Shown one piece after another: positions 58,601 to 61,781 of a DNA stretch of 64,000 bases; within the stretch, counting starts at the first letter, position 1; each line of letters begins with the position of its first letter. This DNA comes from Tretioscincus oriximinensis (taxonomy: Eukaryota; Chordata; Lepidosauria; Squamata; Gymnophthalmidae). The stretch lies in assembly GCA_022410635.1 (NCBI GenBank), contig JAJVDF010000261.1, positions 1,538,281 to 1,602,280 on the forward strand, written 5' to 3'. The notes below the pieces were generated by a model that worked only from the letters and a program-made list of their open reading frames with translations, did not search any database and was not told the origin of the DNA. The position numbers were made by a program, and so were the translations under genes.

Positions 58601-61568
58601 TTCCAAACAAGTTGGTCTACCACTGAGCTACAGCCACACCTACCTACTAAAACACTTGGATATTTTACCTCTTACAAAAGGTTATTTACTGAAAATAACA
58701 ACATTGTTCATTCTTAAAAAGCTTATTTTCATCATAATGCAAGTTGCTTTTACCTTGCAGAGTTTGAGTCAGAGATAAGTGTTTGATTTTTGCTGAACTG
58801 TTCAACTATCATATTTTGAATATCCCTACTGTTTTCTCTTGTATCTTGTATCTACAGTTCTCACAAAGCACCACATAGTTATTCAAGCAACTGCTGCCTA
58901 TTAAAAACTGAAAATTAAGGAAACTCTGAACATTCTCAATATCTCAGATGTCAAACAACGGCAAGCAGTAGTTAATGGCTGTTGAGATGAACAAACTATT
59001 GGATGTTTCCTTTCTCTCCTTCATAACTCTATCTACTCTGGAACAGGGGCAGTGACCCTGGCAGAACACAACCATGCCTCAAGAGGGCAACATACAGCCA
59101 GAAGGGGAAGAAAAGTAGAACCCTGGCTGAGGTCCCATTCACGTAGGATATTTTAGGGCAATTGTAGTACCATGAATAGCAGCAGCAGCAGCAGCAGCAG
59201 AATCTGGCTTTTATATCCCATTCTTTTTCCAGAGTGACTTACAAGGTTAGTTTTTGCCCAAACTAACCTATTCTATCTTCCTCTACCCCCATATTGTGGA
59301 AGTTTCCATTTATCTACCCGCAAAACTCATTTTGTTTTCAAACANCTGGGTTAGCTTAAGCTGAGACCACTAGAGGGTGCTCACCGCTTTCCACGGCCAA
59401 CACAGGGCTTCGAGAACAGGTCTCTCGATTGAACATCAACAAGGTAAGGGCAAGTGCTCATTCATCTTTTCCTGCTGCTCCACAGCTGTATGCATGGGCG
59501 GCTTTGGTATTCAGGCAGCACACATGCGCTTAGCCTACAAGCATGATGGCTGTCCCTAGAATCAGCGGGCAAGCAGCTAAGTACCTGCCCCCCCCCCCTT
59601 GTGCTGCAAGTGGGAAAAATAACTTAGGAGCCTTCTTAGAATTCTTTTTCCCATTACAGTTTGTATGGCAACATTGCAGCAAGATTGCCACAGAACCATG
59701 AGACAAAGCCAGTTTGATNTAGTGGTTGAGTGTTGGACTCGTACCTGGTGGTGTCCTGGTTCAATTCCCCACTCCTCCACGAAAGCCAGCTGGGTGACCG
59801 TGGGCCAGTCACAGTTCTTTGAACTCTCCCAGCCCCACCTACTCCACAGGGTGTCTGTTGTGGAGAAAGCAACAAAAGCTATGTGCACCACCCTATGGTT
59901 GGCCACCCTGAGACCTTCGGGTATAGGGTGGGATATAAGTACAAATAAATAAATAAATAAACTGCTATTGTTGTTGTTAAAAAAAATACTCCCTCTGGAT
60001 AGAACCTTAGTCAGAGTAGGAGTCCAAAATAATGGTTTCGCCATCCTTCCTTAGACACTTTTCAACACAGAGGCTACAAAGGCTTAATCATAGAATGTCT
60101 AAATACAGTATTTGATCTGAAATACAAATCTCAGGTTGGAGACTGGTATGTAAATGTAAACTAATATCTCCAATAAGTGTGGGGTTCTCTGCGTTTTTGA
60201 ATTATTTTGAAACTATTTCTCAATCCAAAGTTATTTAGGAATATTGGGCTGCAAACCTATACATCCTTACTTATTTATCTAGCAAACGGATCTCATAGCA
60301 TTTAATGTTCCTGTTTTTAAGTTGTGTTTCTGCCTGCTTTTTTATGTCGTTTTGTATGATGAAAAGTGCTTATTATAAAAGCTTGGATGCCGAGCAGCTT
60401 CGTGAAGCTGGCAGTAGCAACACCAGCTCAAATGTGAAAAAAGAGAAATACATCTATTGTTGTGCTTTTGGTCTGCAGGGAAGTGTAGTGCGAGATGTGA
60501 AGCCCTATCCTGAGGTCTACAGCACCTAGTCTGCATCGCAGCTAGCCCTGAAATGGAAACCTTTTCAGCCAATCTATGCTCANTCCCGCCCACAGGAAAT
60601 ATTTTTGCAGCTTACAGGAAATTGGCTGGCNGACCCATCTATACAAGTGCTTTGCTATTTTCTTCCCTCAGGATCCTTTTAATTTCAATCTTAGCCTAAC
60701 GTCCCTGGATAACCTGGAGCAGATTTTCCCTTCCAGCTCCACAATCAAATATAGATTAAGACACTCTCTGCTTCGGCTCTGGGCACAAGCTGGCATGGAG
60801 TCAGCACGACTATTATTTATTTATTTTTATTTATTTATTTATTTGTACTTATATCCCGCCCTATACCTGAGGGTCTCAGGGCAGCCAACCATAGGGCGGC
60901 ACACATAGCTTTTGTTGCTTTCTCCACAACAGAGACCCTGTGGAGTAGGTGGGGCTGAGAGAGTTCAAAGAACTATGACTAGCCCAAGGTCACCCAGCTG
61001 GCTTTCGTGGAGGAGTGGGGAATCGAACCGGGAGACGACCAGGTGCGAGTCCCACACTCAACCACTACACCAAACTGGCTCCCAGTGATGGTCACACTTC
61101 ATTTTAAATCTTCCATCTTCAATCCNGAAGAACGGGGTTTCATTTAGGAATAAATAACCCGGATTAAACTGGTTCTTCAGGNCTAAAGATGAACTGGAGA
61201 AGTTTTAAAAAGGAAAGTTTTAATGAAGATAAATCCAGTTGACATTTCCTTGCATTATTCAGGGAATGACATCAAATACGGATTAACACTCCTGGATCTT
61301 TTACAAGGGGCGGCTGCCACACGTGTAGGCTTGCAAGGGAGGAGGAGGCAGCTGCAAAATAGCTTTTTCCTTAATTATTGCAACTTCCTCCTGTGTTGCT
61401 TCGCTGCCCTTGGCGCTGGACATACTGGGACCCTTTAGGCATCAAAGAGCAGCTTCAACAGGGGGGAGAAATTTACTCCGAAGAGCACCAGGGAAACAGC
61501 AAGAGCTGTTTGCCCGCTTTCTTCTACCTCCGAACCCTATTTCTCGGCATTACCTTGGCCCGCGACAT
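10629..61568 (-). CDS. XRCC5: XRCC5 (Ku80/Ku86), complete 21-exon gene
   Basis: Ku80 is the larger subunit of the Ku heterodimer. With Ku70 it encircles DNA ends in the nucleus and recruits DNA-PKcs, XRCC4 and ligase IV for non-homologous end joining. Twenty-one exons, all with GT donors and AG acceptors, join in phase to 2,181 nt (726 residues plus stop; human is 732). Approximate layout: von Willebrand A-like alpha/beta domain 5-240, DNA-encircling beta-barrel 240-450, C-terminal arm 450-545, flexible linker 545-585, helical C-terminal domain 585-705, and DNA-PKcs-binding tail ending EDLLDMI. Family blocks include [48 protein letters not shown] and [11 protein letters not shown]. The start is the first ATG after an in-frame TGA at 61,584-61,586 and has A at -3. 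Exon number and phases agree with the mammalian gene as I know it. Odd point: the nuclear localisation stretch (about 556-565) is poorly conserved. No frameshift or internal stop was seen. Confidence 0.96.
10862..10902. repeat. Perfect 16-bp inverted repeat, XRCC5 intron 20
   Basis: TCCAAGTTTGAGGGGG at 10,862-10,877 and its exact reverse complement at 10,887-10,902, with a 9-nt loop. In the XRCC5 pre-mRNA it would form a stable hairpin. Confidence 0.9.
11386..11457 (-). CDS. XRCC5: XRCC5 exon 20, residues 699-722
   Basis: 72 nt, phase 0, starting [20 protein letters not shown] and ending FEDL, donor GTAAGC. Flexible acidic tail leading to the DNA-PKcs-binding end. Confidence 0.95.
11750..11815. 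repeat. 33-bp tandem duplication
   Basis: Two adjoining 33-bp units (11,750-11,782 and 11,783-11,815), CTCTTCTTAAACATTGAGGC... versus CTCTTCTTATACATTGAGGC..., differing at one base. Confidence 0.9.
11820..12320 (+). mobile_element. Possible solo LTR-like element
   Basis: GC box GGGGGCGGGGC (about 11,882), TATA-like AATATAAAGGG (about 11,897) and AATAAA about 100 bp downstream (12,002) resemble the U3-R order of a retroelement LTR. No terminal repeats, target duplication, primer-binding site or coding parts were recognised, so the ends are approximate and the call is tentative. Confidence 0.3.
12600..12800 (+). repeat. SINE, family A, decayed
   Basis: TAGCCAACTCAGCTATTTGA, AGTGGGGAAGGTAGAATAGA, TTTGTAAGCCACTTTG and GAGAAAGGTGGGGTATAAA follow the order of the family A body and tail. 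The tRNA-like head is lost or too diverged to see. Confidence 0.7.
14250..14442 (+). mobile_element. Foldback element F1, copy 1
   Basis: Head ATTTCAGAGAAATAGCCGTG, then two long inverted arms (AAAGGAGCTAGCAGCACTTT... and its complement ending GCTAGCTCCTTTGCTG). Flanks TCATTCCAGAGGG (14,233-14,245 and 14,443-14,455) form a target duplication of 13 exact bases, about 16 if one gap is allowed. Confidence 0.8.
14609..14905 (+). repeat. Dispersed repeat P, copy 1
   Basis: Shares TTATAAAAGC, CTGACAGTAGCAACA-like, GGGAAGTGTAGT and CACAGCTAGCCCTG in the same order with 60,361-60,640. No protein; class unknown. Confidence 0.6.
14940..15245 (-). mobile_element. BovB (RTE) LINE, 3' coding end
   Basis: The minus strand reads the reverse transcriptase C-terminus: RRIDAFEL, then in another frame [15 protein letters not shown] and [18 protein letters not shown], the well-known BovB end. 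Frameshifts and stops show it is dead. Confidence 0.85.
15250..15370 (+). repeat. Possible LINE/SINE tail fragment
   Basis: TTGACTTATGTATTGCC, AATATGTAAATATAGCAAG and an adjoining A-rich end look like a retroposon tail. Too decayed to assign. Confidence 0.3.
16000..16130 (-). mobile_element. BovB LINE fragment, decayed
   Basis: The minus strand reads [20 protein letters not shown], resembling the BovB block around MRRADSLEKTLM. It is short and strongly mutated. Confidence 0.5.
16357..16565 (-). repeat. SINE, family B head with family A-type tail
   Basis: Reverse orientation: tail complement TATATCCCACTTTTCTC, body CTTGTGAAGTAGGTGAGGCT and head complement GGAGTGCAGAATCAAACCAG. Same body as 1,218 and 25,830. 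Confidence 0.7.
16590..17240 (+). mobile_element. L2-type LINE fragment, badly decayed
   Basis: Scattered reverse transcriptase traces in shifting frames: GAPQG at the GVPQGS motif near 16,605, a LFNIYM-like DIYMML shortly after, and a decayed C-terminal region to about 17,240. No open frame remains. Confidence 0.5.
17444..17511 (-). CDS. XRCC5: XRCC5 exon 19, residues 676-698
   Basis: 68 nt reading [20 protein letters not shown] and AKK, donor GTATCT. Matches human [23 protein letters not shown]. End of the helical domain. Confidence 0.95.
18590..19521 (+). mobile_element. L2-type LINE, 3' end
   Basis: Reverse transcriptase C-terminal part: [13 protein letters not shown] (about 18,632), then [22 protein letters not shown] and SILKDLH, broken by stops, with a decayed [17 protein letters not shown] near 19,210. 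The 3' UTR ends in TTTTAAATAAA. Stops and frameshifts mark it inactive. Confidence 0.88.
20363..20554 (+). mobile_element. Foldback element F1, copy 2
   Basis: Starts ATTTCAGAGAAATAGCCATG; arms AAAGGAGCTAGTAGCACTTT and complement, plus an inner GAAACGTGGGTGACATAAGC pair. It is flanked by a perfect 12-bp duplication TACTTTAATTAA (20,351-20,362 and 20,555-20,566). Confidence 0.88.
20749..20824. mobile_element. Tc1/mariner-type MITE, 76 bp
   Basis: Terminal inverted repeats ACTGCTCAAAATAATTAAGG (with GAACAC following) and the complement ending CATTGTTTTGAGCAGT, with about 25 bp between. This terminus is typical of a widespread vertebrate Tc1/mariner family. No transposase. Confidence 0.82.
21161..21257 (-). 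CDS. XRCC5: XRCC5 exon 18, residues 644-676
   Basis: 97 nt reading [20 protein letters not shown] and ending DFWEIIIQ plus one base, donor GTAGGT. Helical domain; the family pattern is NNFLKALQEKV and HFWEIVVQ. Confidence 0.95.
21596..21682 (-). mobile_element. Foldback element F1, copy 3, internally deleted
   Basis: Reverse orientation, 87 bp: head AAATTTCAG-like end and TAGCCGTGTTAGTCTAGCAG joined directly to the tail arm with GCTGTTAGCTCCTTTGCTGG. The middle of the palindrome is missing. Flanked by an 11-bp duplication AACCTAGGAAA (21,585-21,595 and 21,683-21,693). Confidence 0.8.
21714..21968 (-). repeat. SINE, family B with L2-like tail
   Basis: Reverse orientation. (TTAA)n/ATTT tail, TGTATCCCGCTCTATACCCG, body CCCTGTGGAGTAGGTAGGGC and head CACTACACCAAACTGGCT. 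Complete, about 255 bp. Confidence 0.85.
21967..22035 (-). repeat. L2/SINE tail fragment
   Basis: TACTTATACCCTGCTCTAAA and CTGAAGGTCTCAGGGCTGCC repeat the tail of the preceding SINE, so this is an older copy into which, or beside which, the SINE inserted. Confidence 0.6.
22465..22574 (-). CDS. XRCC5: XRCC5 exon 17, residues 607-643
   Basis: 110 nt reading [20 protein letters not shown] and ending [12 protein letters not shown], donor GTAATA. C-terminal helical domain. It follows the largest intron (9.4 kb). Confidence 0.95.
22845..22915 (+). repeat. L2/SINE tail fragment
   Basis: CTCTGAGACCTTTAGGTACA, GGGCAGGATATAAATATAAA and TAAATAA match the 3' end shared by L2 and family B SINEs. Confidence 0.65.
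23845..24513 (+). mobile_element. L2-type LINE, 3' end, well preserved
   Basis: Reads [41 protein letters not shown] and ELHWLPICY, a stop near 24,087, then [17 protein letters not shown] and THLFVLAFG. 3' UTR CCGCCCTGAGGCCTACGGGT, then (AAAT)n to 24,513. It is 5' truncated near 23,845, as is usual for LINEs. Confidence 0.9.
25830..26045 (-). repeat. SINE, family B head with family A-type tail
   Basis: Reverse orientation: AAGGAGAATTGGTTTTTATA, ACTCCTTGTAAAGTTGATGG and the head complement GAAGGAGCGCAGAATCGAAC. Confidence 0.65.
26060..26245 (+). mobile_element. BovB LINE, 3' terminus
   Basis: The plus strand reads [15 protein letters not shown] at about 26,180-26,225, matching the BovB terminal WRAAVHGVTKSRTQL. 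The upstream GGACAAAAGAGAATGGGACA corresponds to the KRRRGRQRMRWLD region. Decayed. Confidence 0.75.
26330..26435 (-). repeat. L2/SINE tail fragment
   Basis: GTTTATTTATTTATCTGCAT, TATATACCACTCTTATCCCC and AAAGGTCTCAGGGTGG match the reversed L2/family B tail. Confidence 0.65.
27080..27560 (-). mobile_element. CR1 LINE fragment
   Basis: The minus strand reads [19 protein letters not shown] at about 27,300-27,395, the CR1 segment between endonuclease and reverse transcriptase. Flanking non-coding similarity runs to about 27,560. Frameshifts present. An R1-like tail may adjoin at 26,900-27,060. Confidence 0.75.
28684..29030 (+). repeat. Dispersed repeat R1, decayed
   Basis: CTCATAAGAACACAAGAGCT, CTGTTGCTCCATCCGGGAGG and a 3' extension ACTTTCCCTTGTCTGCCCTA line up with R1. 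Confidence 0.65.
29559..29746 (+). repeat. SINE, family B
   Basis: CCAGTTTGGTGTGATGGTTA, GTGCTGGACTCTTATCTGG, CAGGAAGCCAACTGGGCCAG and CTCAGCCCCGCCTAC. The tail is replaced by (TAG)n. Confidence 0.8.
29747..29812. repeat. (TAG)n microsatellite
   Basis: About 20 AGT/AAT triplets directly after the SINE at 29,559, probably grown from its tail. Confidence 0.88.
31297..31415. repeat. Spaced direct repeat of about 45 bp
   Basis: AATGCAATGACAAGATCTGG...GCAGCAAATTC and AATGCAATGACAAAATCTGC...GTAGCAAATTC lie about 72 bp apart. Local duplication. Confidence 0.7.
32021..32090 (-). CDS. XRCC5: XRCC5 exon 16, residues 584-607
   Basis: 70 nt reading [20 protein letters not shown] and FKE plus one base, donor GTAGGT. 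Start of the C-terminal helical domain; the first 15 residues are almost invariant in the family. Confidence 0.97.
32350..32405. repeat. (GATAAT)n low-complexity tract
   Basis: Imperfect GATAAT/AATAAT units. Confidence 0.8.
32745..32815. repeat. Direct repeat with X-box-like GGTAACC cores
   Basis: CCAACCACTTTGTCTCTGTG and CCAATCACTTTGTCTCCATG, each followed by GTAACC, about 40 bp apart. The second contains GTCTCCATGGTAAC, close to an RFX site. Confidence 0.6.
32930..33270 (+). mobile_element. Possible LTR-like element
   Basis: TTTTAAAAGAG (about 32,990) followed 220 bp later by TTCAATAAACTACTG (AATAAA at 33,214-33,219) resembles a compact LTR. No ends or target duplication were found; tentative. 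Confidence 0.25.
33590..33790 (+). repeat. Dispersed repeat R1, decayed
   Basis: CATCTAATCCAGCATCCTGT, CAACTGTCAGTACATGGCTT and ATCTGGAGGCAGTATTTAGA follow the R1 order. A fresher R1 lies immediately downstream. Confidence 0.55.
33820..34066 (+). repeat. Dispersed repeat R1
   Basis: Good copy with a duplicated start (ATAAGAACATAAGAACATAA), through TGTTGCTCCATCCCGGAGG to CATAAACCT, then a short (CAT)n. Confidence 0.78.
34215..34415 (+). repeat. tRNA-derived SINE, family C, decayed
   Basis: A-box-like TTGGCTCAGAGGTAGAAC, then GTTCAGTGATCTGACACTGA and AAAGCAGCTTCCTGTATCCT. This is the order of a common squamate tRNA SINE whose 3' end reads ...CAGTATAAGGCAGCTTC. Confidence 0.7.
35918..36520 (-). 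mobile_element. Non-LTR retrotransposon 3' end, clade unsure
   Basis: The minus strand encodes an 80-residue end, including [39 protein letters not shown] and [18 protein letters not shown], the Cys-Pro-Cys...His C-terminal pattern seen in squamate LINE ORFs. An A/T-rich 3' UTR and a pentanucleotide (TTTGA)n tail lie at 35,918-35,945. It is 5' truncated. I cannot assign the clade. Confidence 0.7.
36807..36900 (-). CDS. XRCC5: XRCC5 exon 15, residues 552-583 (linker, NLS region)
   Basis: 94 nt starting [20 protein letters not shown] and ending [11 protein letters not shown], donor GTAAGC. It aligns with the human linker that carries the Ku80 nuclear localisation signal. The basic KKLK core is replaced here by KMAK, while SLAEG just downstream is conserved. 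Confidence 0.95.
36901..37812 (-). other. XRCC5 intron 14
   Basis: 912-bp intron; nothing recognised apart from a short CACA-rich run near 37,280. Confidence 0.8.
37813..38009 (-). CDS. XRCC5: XRCC5 exon 14, residues 487-552
   Basis: 197 nt reading [20 protein letters not shown] and ending KTAQHIFRD, donor GTAAGA. Contains VKTLFPL from the C-terminal arm that wraps Ku70. It ends in phase 2. Confidence 0.97.
38010..39128 (-). other. XRCC5 intron 13
   Basis: 1.1-kb intron. A weak L2/SINE tail trace lies at 38,235-38,300, and a lone TACTGCTCAAAACAA at about 38,858 resembles one mariner terminus without a partner. Confidence 0.7.
39129..39262 (-). CDS. XRCC5: XRCC5 exon 13, residues 442-486
   Basis: 134 nt starting [16 protein letters not shown] and ending [11 protein letters not shown], donor GTAAGT. 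The middle is unusually acidic (YEDEEEEEV-type run) where human has a mixed K/D/E stretch; the flanks are conserved. Confidence 0.95.
39440..39915 (+). mobile_element. Possible solo LTR-like element
   Basis: TATA-like CTATAAAAGAGGG (39,542) in GC-richer DNA and AATAAACACTTCTCATTGGT (39,881) about 340 bp downstream suggest an LTR with U3 and R. It may run on to about 40,140, where GGTATAAAAGGAGTGTGG occurs. Ends and target duplication not found. Confidence 0.35.
40862..41260 (-). mobile_element. L2-type LINE, 3' end
   Basis: The minus strand reads [13 protein letters not shown], then [31 protein letters not shown] and [11 protein letters not shown]. The 3' UTR ends in (AAAT)n at 40,862. 5' truncated and frame-broken. 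Confidence 0.85.
41745..42215 (+). repeat. Dispersed repeat R1, decayed, with 3' extension
   Basis: GCTTCTAGGCATTCTCAAGC, GCATATTGTCTGTTTCTCC, GTATTTCCCTTTTTTGGTCC and TGATCATTCTGGTTGCCCTT. It shows the distal part missing from the shorter R1 copies. Confidence 0.55.
42696..42786 (-). CDS. XRCC5: XRCC5 exon 12, residues 412-442
   Basis: 91 nt reading [20 protein letters not shown] and ending [10 protein letters not shown] plus one base, donor GTGAGC. Near-identical to the human core sequence. Confidence 0.97.
42787..44401 (-). other. XRCC5 intron 11
   Basis: 1.6-kb intron. A TATA-like GGATATAAAAGAG near 43,238 stands alone; a local triplicated ATTGCTAAAAGTATCTT lies near 43,620-43,665. No gene. 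Confidence 0.75.
44402..44539 (-). CDS. XRCC5: XRCC5 exon 11, residues 366-411
   Basis: 138 nt, phase 0 at both ends. Starts [20 protein letters not shown] and ends [13 protein letters not shown], donor GTACTG. Core of the heterodimer and DNA-binding region. Confidence 0.97.
44685..45485 (-). mobile_element. BovB LINE, 3' part, decayed
   Basis: Reverse orientation: GGTTGCATCCAACTCTGTGT and GACCACCATAGACC at the 3' end, then CTTTGACCATCCACTTCTCC, CCAGTGAATCCTGTC and TCCAATTCAAATGCTTCC in the reverse transcriptase C-terminal region. A (CA)n run sits inside at 44,765-44,780. Confidence 0.6.
45598..45770. mobile_element. hAT-type MITE, 173 bp
   Basis: Inverted ends CAGAGATTCCCAAACTTTTT and the complement of CCCACTTTGGGAATCACTG, flanked by a perfect 8-bp duplication ATTTAGAA (45,590-45,597 and 45,771-45,778), the hAT hallmark. 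No transposase. Confidence 0.9.
45830..45892 (-). CDS. XRCC5: XRCC5 exon 10, residues 345-365
   Basis: 63 nt, phase 0 at both ends, reading [20 protein letters not shown] and a final E, donor GTGAGA. Matches the human block QVLKVFAARDDE. Confidence 0.96.
46885..47070. repeat. Pyrimidine-rich tract
   Basis: About 185 bp, mostly C and T on the plus strand (CTTCCTTCC-type units). It is a purine tract in the XRCC5 transcript and the source of several long chance frames. Confidence 0.8.
48043..48274. mobile_element. Large near-loopless palindrome (foldback element)
   Basis: Left arm from CCTCCTCATGAAGTTCTCG and right arm ending TACGAAAACCTCATGAGGAG are imperfect complements over about 110 bp each. 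They meet at AGAATATCTTATTCT with a 3-nt loop. Inner landmarks GATGACAGACTTTCA and TGAAAGTCTGTCAC pair. No target duplication was obvious. Confidence 0.82.
48882..48994 (-). CDS. XRCC5: XRCC5 exon 9, residues 307-344
   Basis: 113 nt reading [20 protein letters not shown] and ending [14 protein letters not shown], donor GTATGG. Part of the barrel and bridge that encircles DNA. Confidence 0.97.
48995..50255 (-). other. XRCC5 intron 8
   Basis: 1.3-kb intron; no feature recognised. Confidence 0.8.
50256..50394 (-). CDS. XRCC5: XRCC5 exon 8, residues 261-307
   Basis: 139 nt reading [20 protein letters not shown] and ending EVPKEDVIQ plus one base of glycine, donor [17 protein letters not shown] and QKETVYCL are diagnostic for Ku80. 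Confidence 0.97.
50395..51480 (-). other. XRCC5 intron 7
   Basis: 1.1-kb intron; only an L2/SINE tail fragment at 51,195-51,300 is recognised. Confidence 0.8.
51195..51300 (-). repeat. L2/SINE tail fragment
   Basis: TTTATTTACCTATCTACC, TATTCCACCCTATACCTGAA and AGTCTCAGGGCAGATCACAA match the reversed L2/family B tail. Confidence 0.65.
51481..51595 (-). CDS. XRCC5: XRCC5 exon 7, residues 222-260
   Basis: 115 nt reading [20 protein letters not shown] and ending SIRIVAYKA before donor GTAAGT. Includes [15 protein letters not shown], the entry into the beta-barrel. It ends in phase 0. Confidence 0.97.
51887..52066 (-). CDS. XRCC5: XRCC5 exon 6, residues 162-222
   Basis: 180 nt. Starts [13 protein letters not shown], passes through [11 protein letters not shown] and ends [10 protein letters not shown] before donor GTAACT. 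The loop after GSGD is shorter and quite different from the human loop; the flanking helices are conserved. Confidence 0.96.
52675..52745 (+). mobile_element. L2-type LINE scrap
   Basis: Reads [10 protein letters not shown] and a decayed NNLPSDIY, the L2 block [17 protein letters not shown]. Separate from the fresher copy 90 bp downstream. Confidence 0.5.
52835..53035 (+). mobile_element. L2-type LINE, extreme 3' end
   Basis: Reads [20 protein letters not shown] and [11 protein letters not shown], then the 3' UTR and (AAAT)n to 53,035. Confidence 0.85.
53385..53507 (-). CDS. XRCC5: XRCC5 exon 5, residues 121-162
   Basis: 123 nt reading [20 protein letters not shown] and on to [10 protein letters not shown], donor GTAAGT. 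Matches the family block HIEIFTDLSS, the next strand of the vWA-like domain. Confidence 0.96.
53508..54888 (-). other. XRCC5 intron 4
   Basis: 1.4-kb intron. 53,970-54,480 is the repeat listed separately; 53,508-53,960 and 54,480-54,888 show nothing recognised. Confidence 0.8.
53970..54480. repeat. Repeat region with AGGAAGTGATGTCA units
   Basis: GACAGGAAGTAATGTCA, GACATCACTTACTGGACAT and GACAGGAAGTGATGTCACT recur at 54,030-54,090, with further TGACATCA and GACATCAGTGATGA pieces to about 54,345 and GGGCGGGGC near 54,432. Origin unknown. Confidence 0.55.
54889..54937 (-). CDS. XRCC5: XRCC5 exon 4, residues 105-121
   Basis: Short 49-nt exon reading (I)[15 protein letters not shown] before donor GTAAGTA. 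It is too short to show as an open frame; it was found from the Ku80 pattern LDALIVSMD and the two matching splice sites. Confidence 0.95.
54938..55731 (-). other. XRCC5 intron 3
   Basis: 794-bp intron containing the spaced inverted repeat at 55,339. Confidence 0.8.
55339..55470. repeat. Spaced inverted repeat, possible MITE
   Basis: CCTTATTCCAGGATATACCT plus TGGAATAG on the left pairs with CTATTCCAAGTTATATCCTG plus GAATAAGG on the right: 28-bp arms, one mismatch, loop about 74 bp. Related CCAG/TATA motifs occur at 56,751 and 58,160. Confidence 0.75.
55732..55915 (-). CDS. XRCC5: XRCC5 exon 3, residues 44-105
   Basis: 184 nt. Starts [15 protein letters not shown] and ends within the codon after SEHGD, before donor GTATCT. 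It continues the vWA-like fold and includes [13 protein letters not shown], a strongly conserved Ku80 block. Confidence 0.97.
55916..57885 (-). other. XRCC5 intron 2
   Basis: 2.0-kb intron holding the 452-bp hAT-type element. 56,735-57,135 is relatively GC-rich and may be another old repeat, with a 15-bp imperfect palindrome GCTTATAGCCTGGAA/TTCCAGGTTATAAGC at 56,751-56,788. Confidence 0.7.
56130..56581 (+). mobile_element. hAT-type non-autonomous element, 452 bp, with promoter-like motifs
   Basis: Ends CAGTCTTTCTCAAAGTGGGC and AGTTTGAGAACCTCTG are inverted, and 8-bp flanks CCCTAAAG/CCCTAAAT (56,122-56,129 and 56,582-56,589) differ at one base. Inside are GAAGTTTC (56,411), TTCTCGAA (56,426), a GCCCGCCCGC block and CATATAAAAG (56,457). 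No transposase frame. Confidence 0.85.
57886..57999 (-). CDS. XRCC5: XRCC5 exon 2, residues 6-43
   Basis: Phase-0 exon of 114 nt starting [11 protein letters not shown] and ending ITMFVQRQ before donor GTAAAA. It holds the first beta strand of the vWA-like domain. The DVG at the metal-site position lacks the full DxSxS motif, as is normal for Ku80. Confidence 0.97.
58560..58645 (-). repeat. tRNA-derived SINE head, family C, decayed
   Basis: The minus strand reads GTGGCTGTAGCTCAGTGGTA then GACCAAC, an A-box-like tRNA head, followed by AGTTCAGTCTCTAGGC in the B-box position. The fold is not a full tRNA. Confidence 0.55.
59176..59202. repeat. (AGC)n microsatellite
   Basis: About eight AGC units beside the tail of the following SINE. 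Confidence 0.85.
59203..59470 (-). repeat. tRNA-derived SINE, family A
   Basis: Reverse orientation: CTTTTATATCCCATTC, GACTTACAAGGTTAG, ACCACTAGAGGGTGCTCACC and CACAGGGCTTCGAGAACAGG match the family A order. Confidence 0.75.
59708..59960 (+). repeat. SINE, family B with L2-like tail
   Basis: Best B copy: CCAGTTTGAT, AGTGGTTGAGTGTTGGACTC, CACTCCTCCACGAAAGCCAG, CTGGGTGACCGTGGGCCAGT, CCACAGGGTGTCTGTTGTGG, ACCCTGAGACCTTCGGGTAT, then (AAAT)n. Confidence 0.87.
60361..60640 (+). repeat. Dispersed repeat P, copy 2
   Basis: TTATAAAAGCTTGGATGC, GCTGGCAGTAGCAACACCAG, GGGAAGTGTAGTGCGAG and CGCAGCTAGCCCTG, in the same order as 14,609-14,905. Confidence 0.6.
60811..61082 (-). repeat. SINE, family B with L2-like tail
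   Basis: Reverse orientation: (TTTA)n, ATATCCCGCCCTATACCTGA, CCCTGTGGAGTAGGTGGGGC, GGAATCGAACCGGGAGACGA and CACTACACCAAACTGGCT. Complete. Confidence 0.87.
61554..61568 (-). CDS. XRCC5: XRCC5 exon 1 (coding part), residues 1-5
   Basis: Codes for MSRAK, then donor GTAATG. Joined to exon 2 it gives MSRAKSAVVLC, the expected Ku80 N-terminus. It lies in GC-rich DNA. An in-frame TGA 18 nt upstream makes this the first usable ATG. The 5' UTR length is not visible. Confidence 0.87.
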
Positions 61569-61740
61569 CTTGCAAGTTGAATTTCAAATGCTTTGGATTT
61601 GCACCGCCTTCCTTCCGGAACCCCCACAGTATCCGGTGCGGGTGCCTTGCGTGAACCGCCCCGCCTTGCTCGTCGGCTGCCTGCGAGGCTAAACAGCGAC
61701 CTCTAGTGGCCGTTGCCGGAAAATAGGATTTTAAAGAATC
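61569..61740 (-). promoter_or_regulatory. XRCC5 promoter / 5' UTR region, GC-rich and TATA-less
   Basis: DNA just upstream of the ATG. It has an Sp1-type GC box (GGCGGGGCGG on the minus strand, 61,656-61,665), ETS-like CCGGAA cores near 61,615 and 61,714, and more CpGs than the AT-rich surroundings. No TATA box lies at a suitable distance. This fits a housekeeping promoter; the start site cannot be placed. Confidence 0.6.
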
Positions 61741-61781
61741 AAGGGAAAGGAATCATAGCGAGAGGTTTAACCACCACCACC

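Larger units (their letters stand above)
58000..61553 (-). other. XRCC5 intron 1
   Basis: 3.55-kb intron, rich in SINEs, listed separately. 58,000-58,555, 58,650-59,170, 59,965-60,355 and 61,085-61,550 hold no recognised gene; 58,130-58,190 resembles the inverted-repeat family at 55,339. Confidence 0.75.

Noticed and set aside
58560..58645. tRNA gene on the minus strand
   Set aside because: Only the TAGCTCAGTGGTA A-box region is good; the rest does not fold as a tRNA and looks like a decayed SINE head.
59577..60044. 155-residue open frame on the minus strand
   Set aside because: It is the antisense reading of the family B SINE at 59,708-59,960, with an N in the middle and no protein similarity.
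61378..61692. 104-residue plus-strand frame over the XRCC5 promoter
   Set aside because: It lies opposite exon 1 and the GC-rich promoter; length follows from low stop frequency in GC-rich DNA. No recognisable domain.
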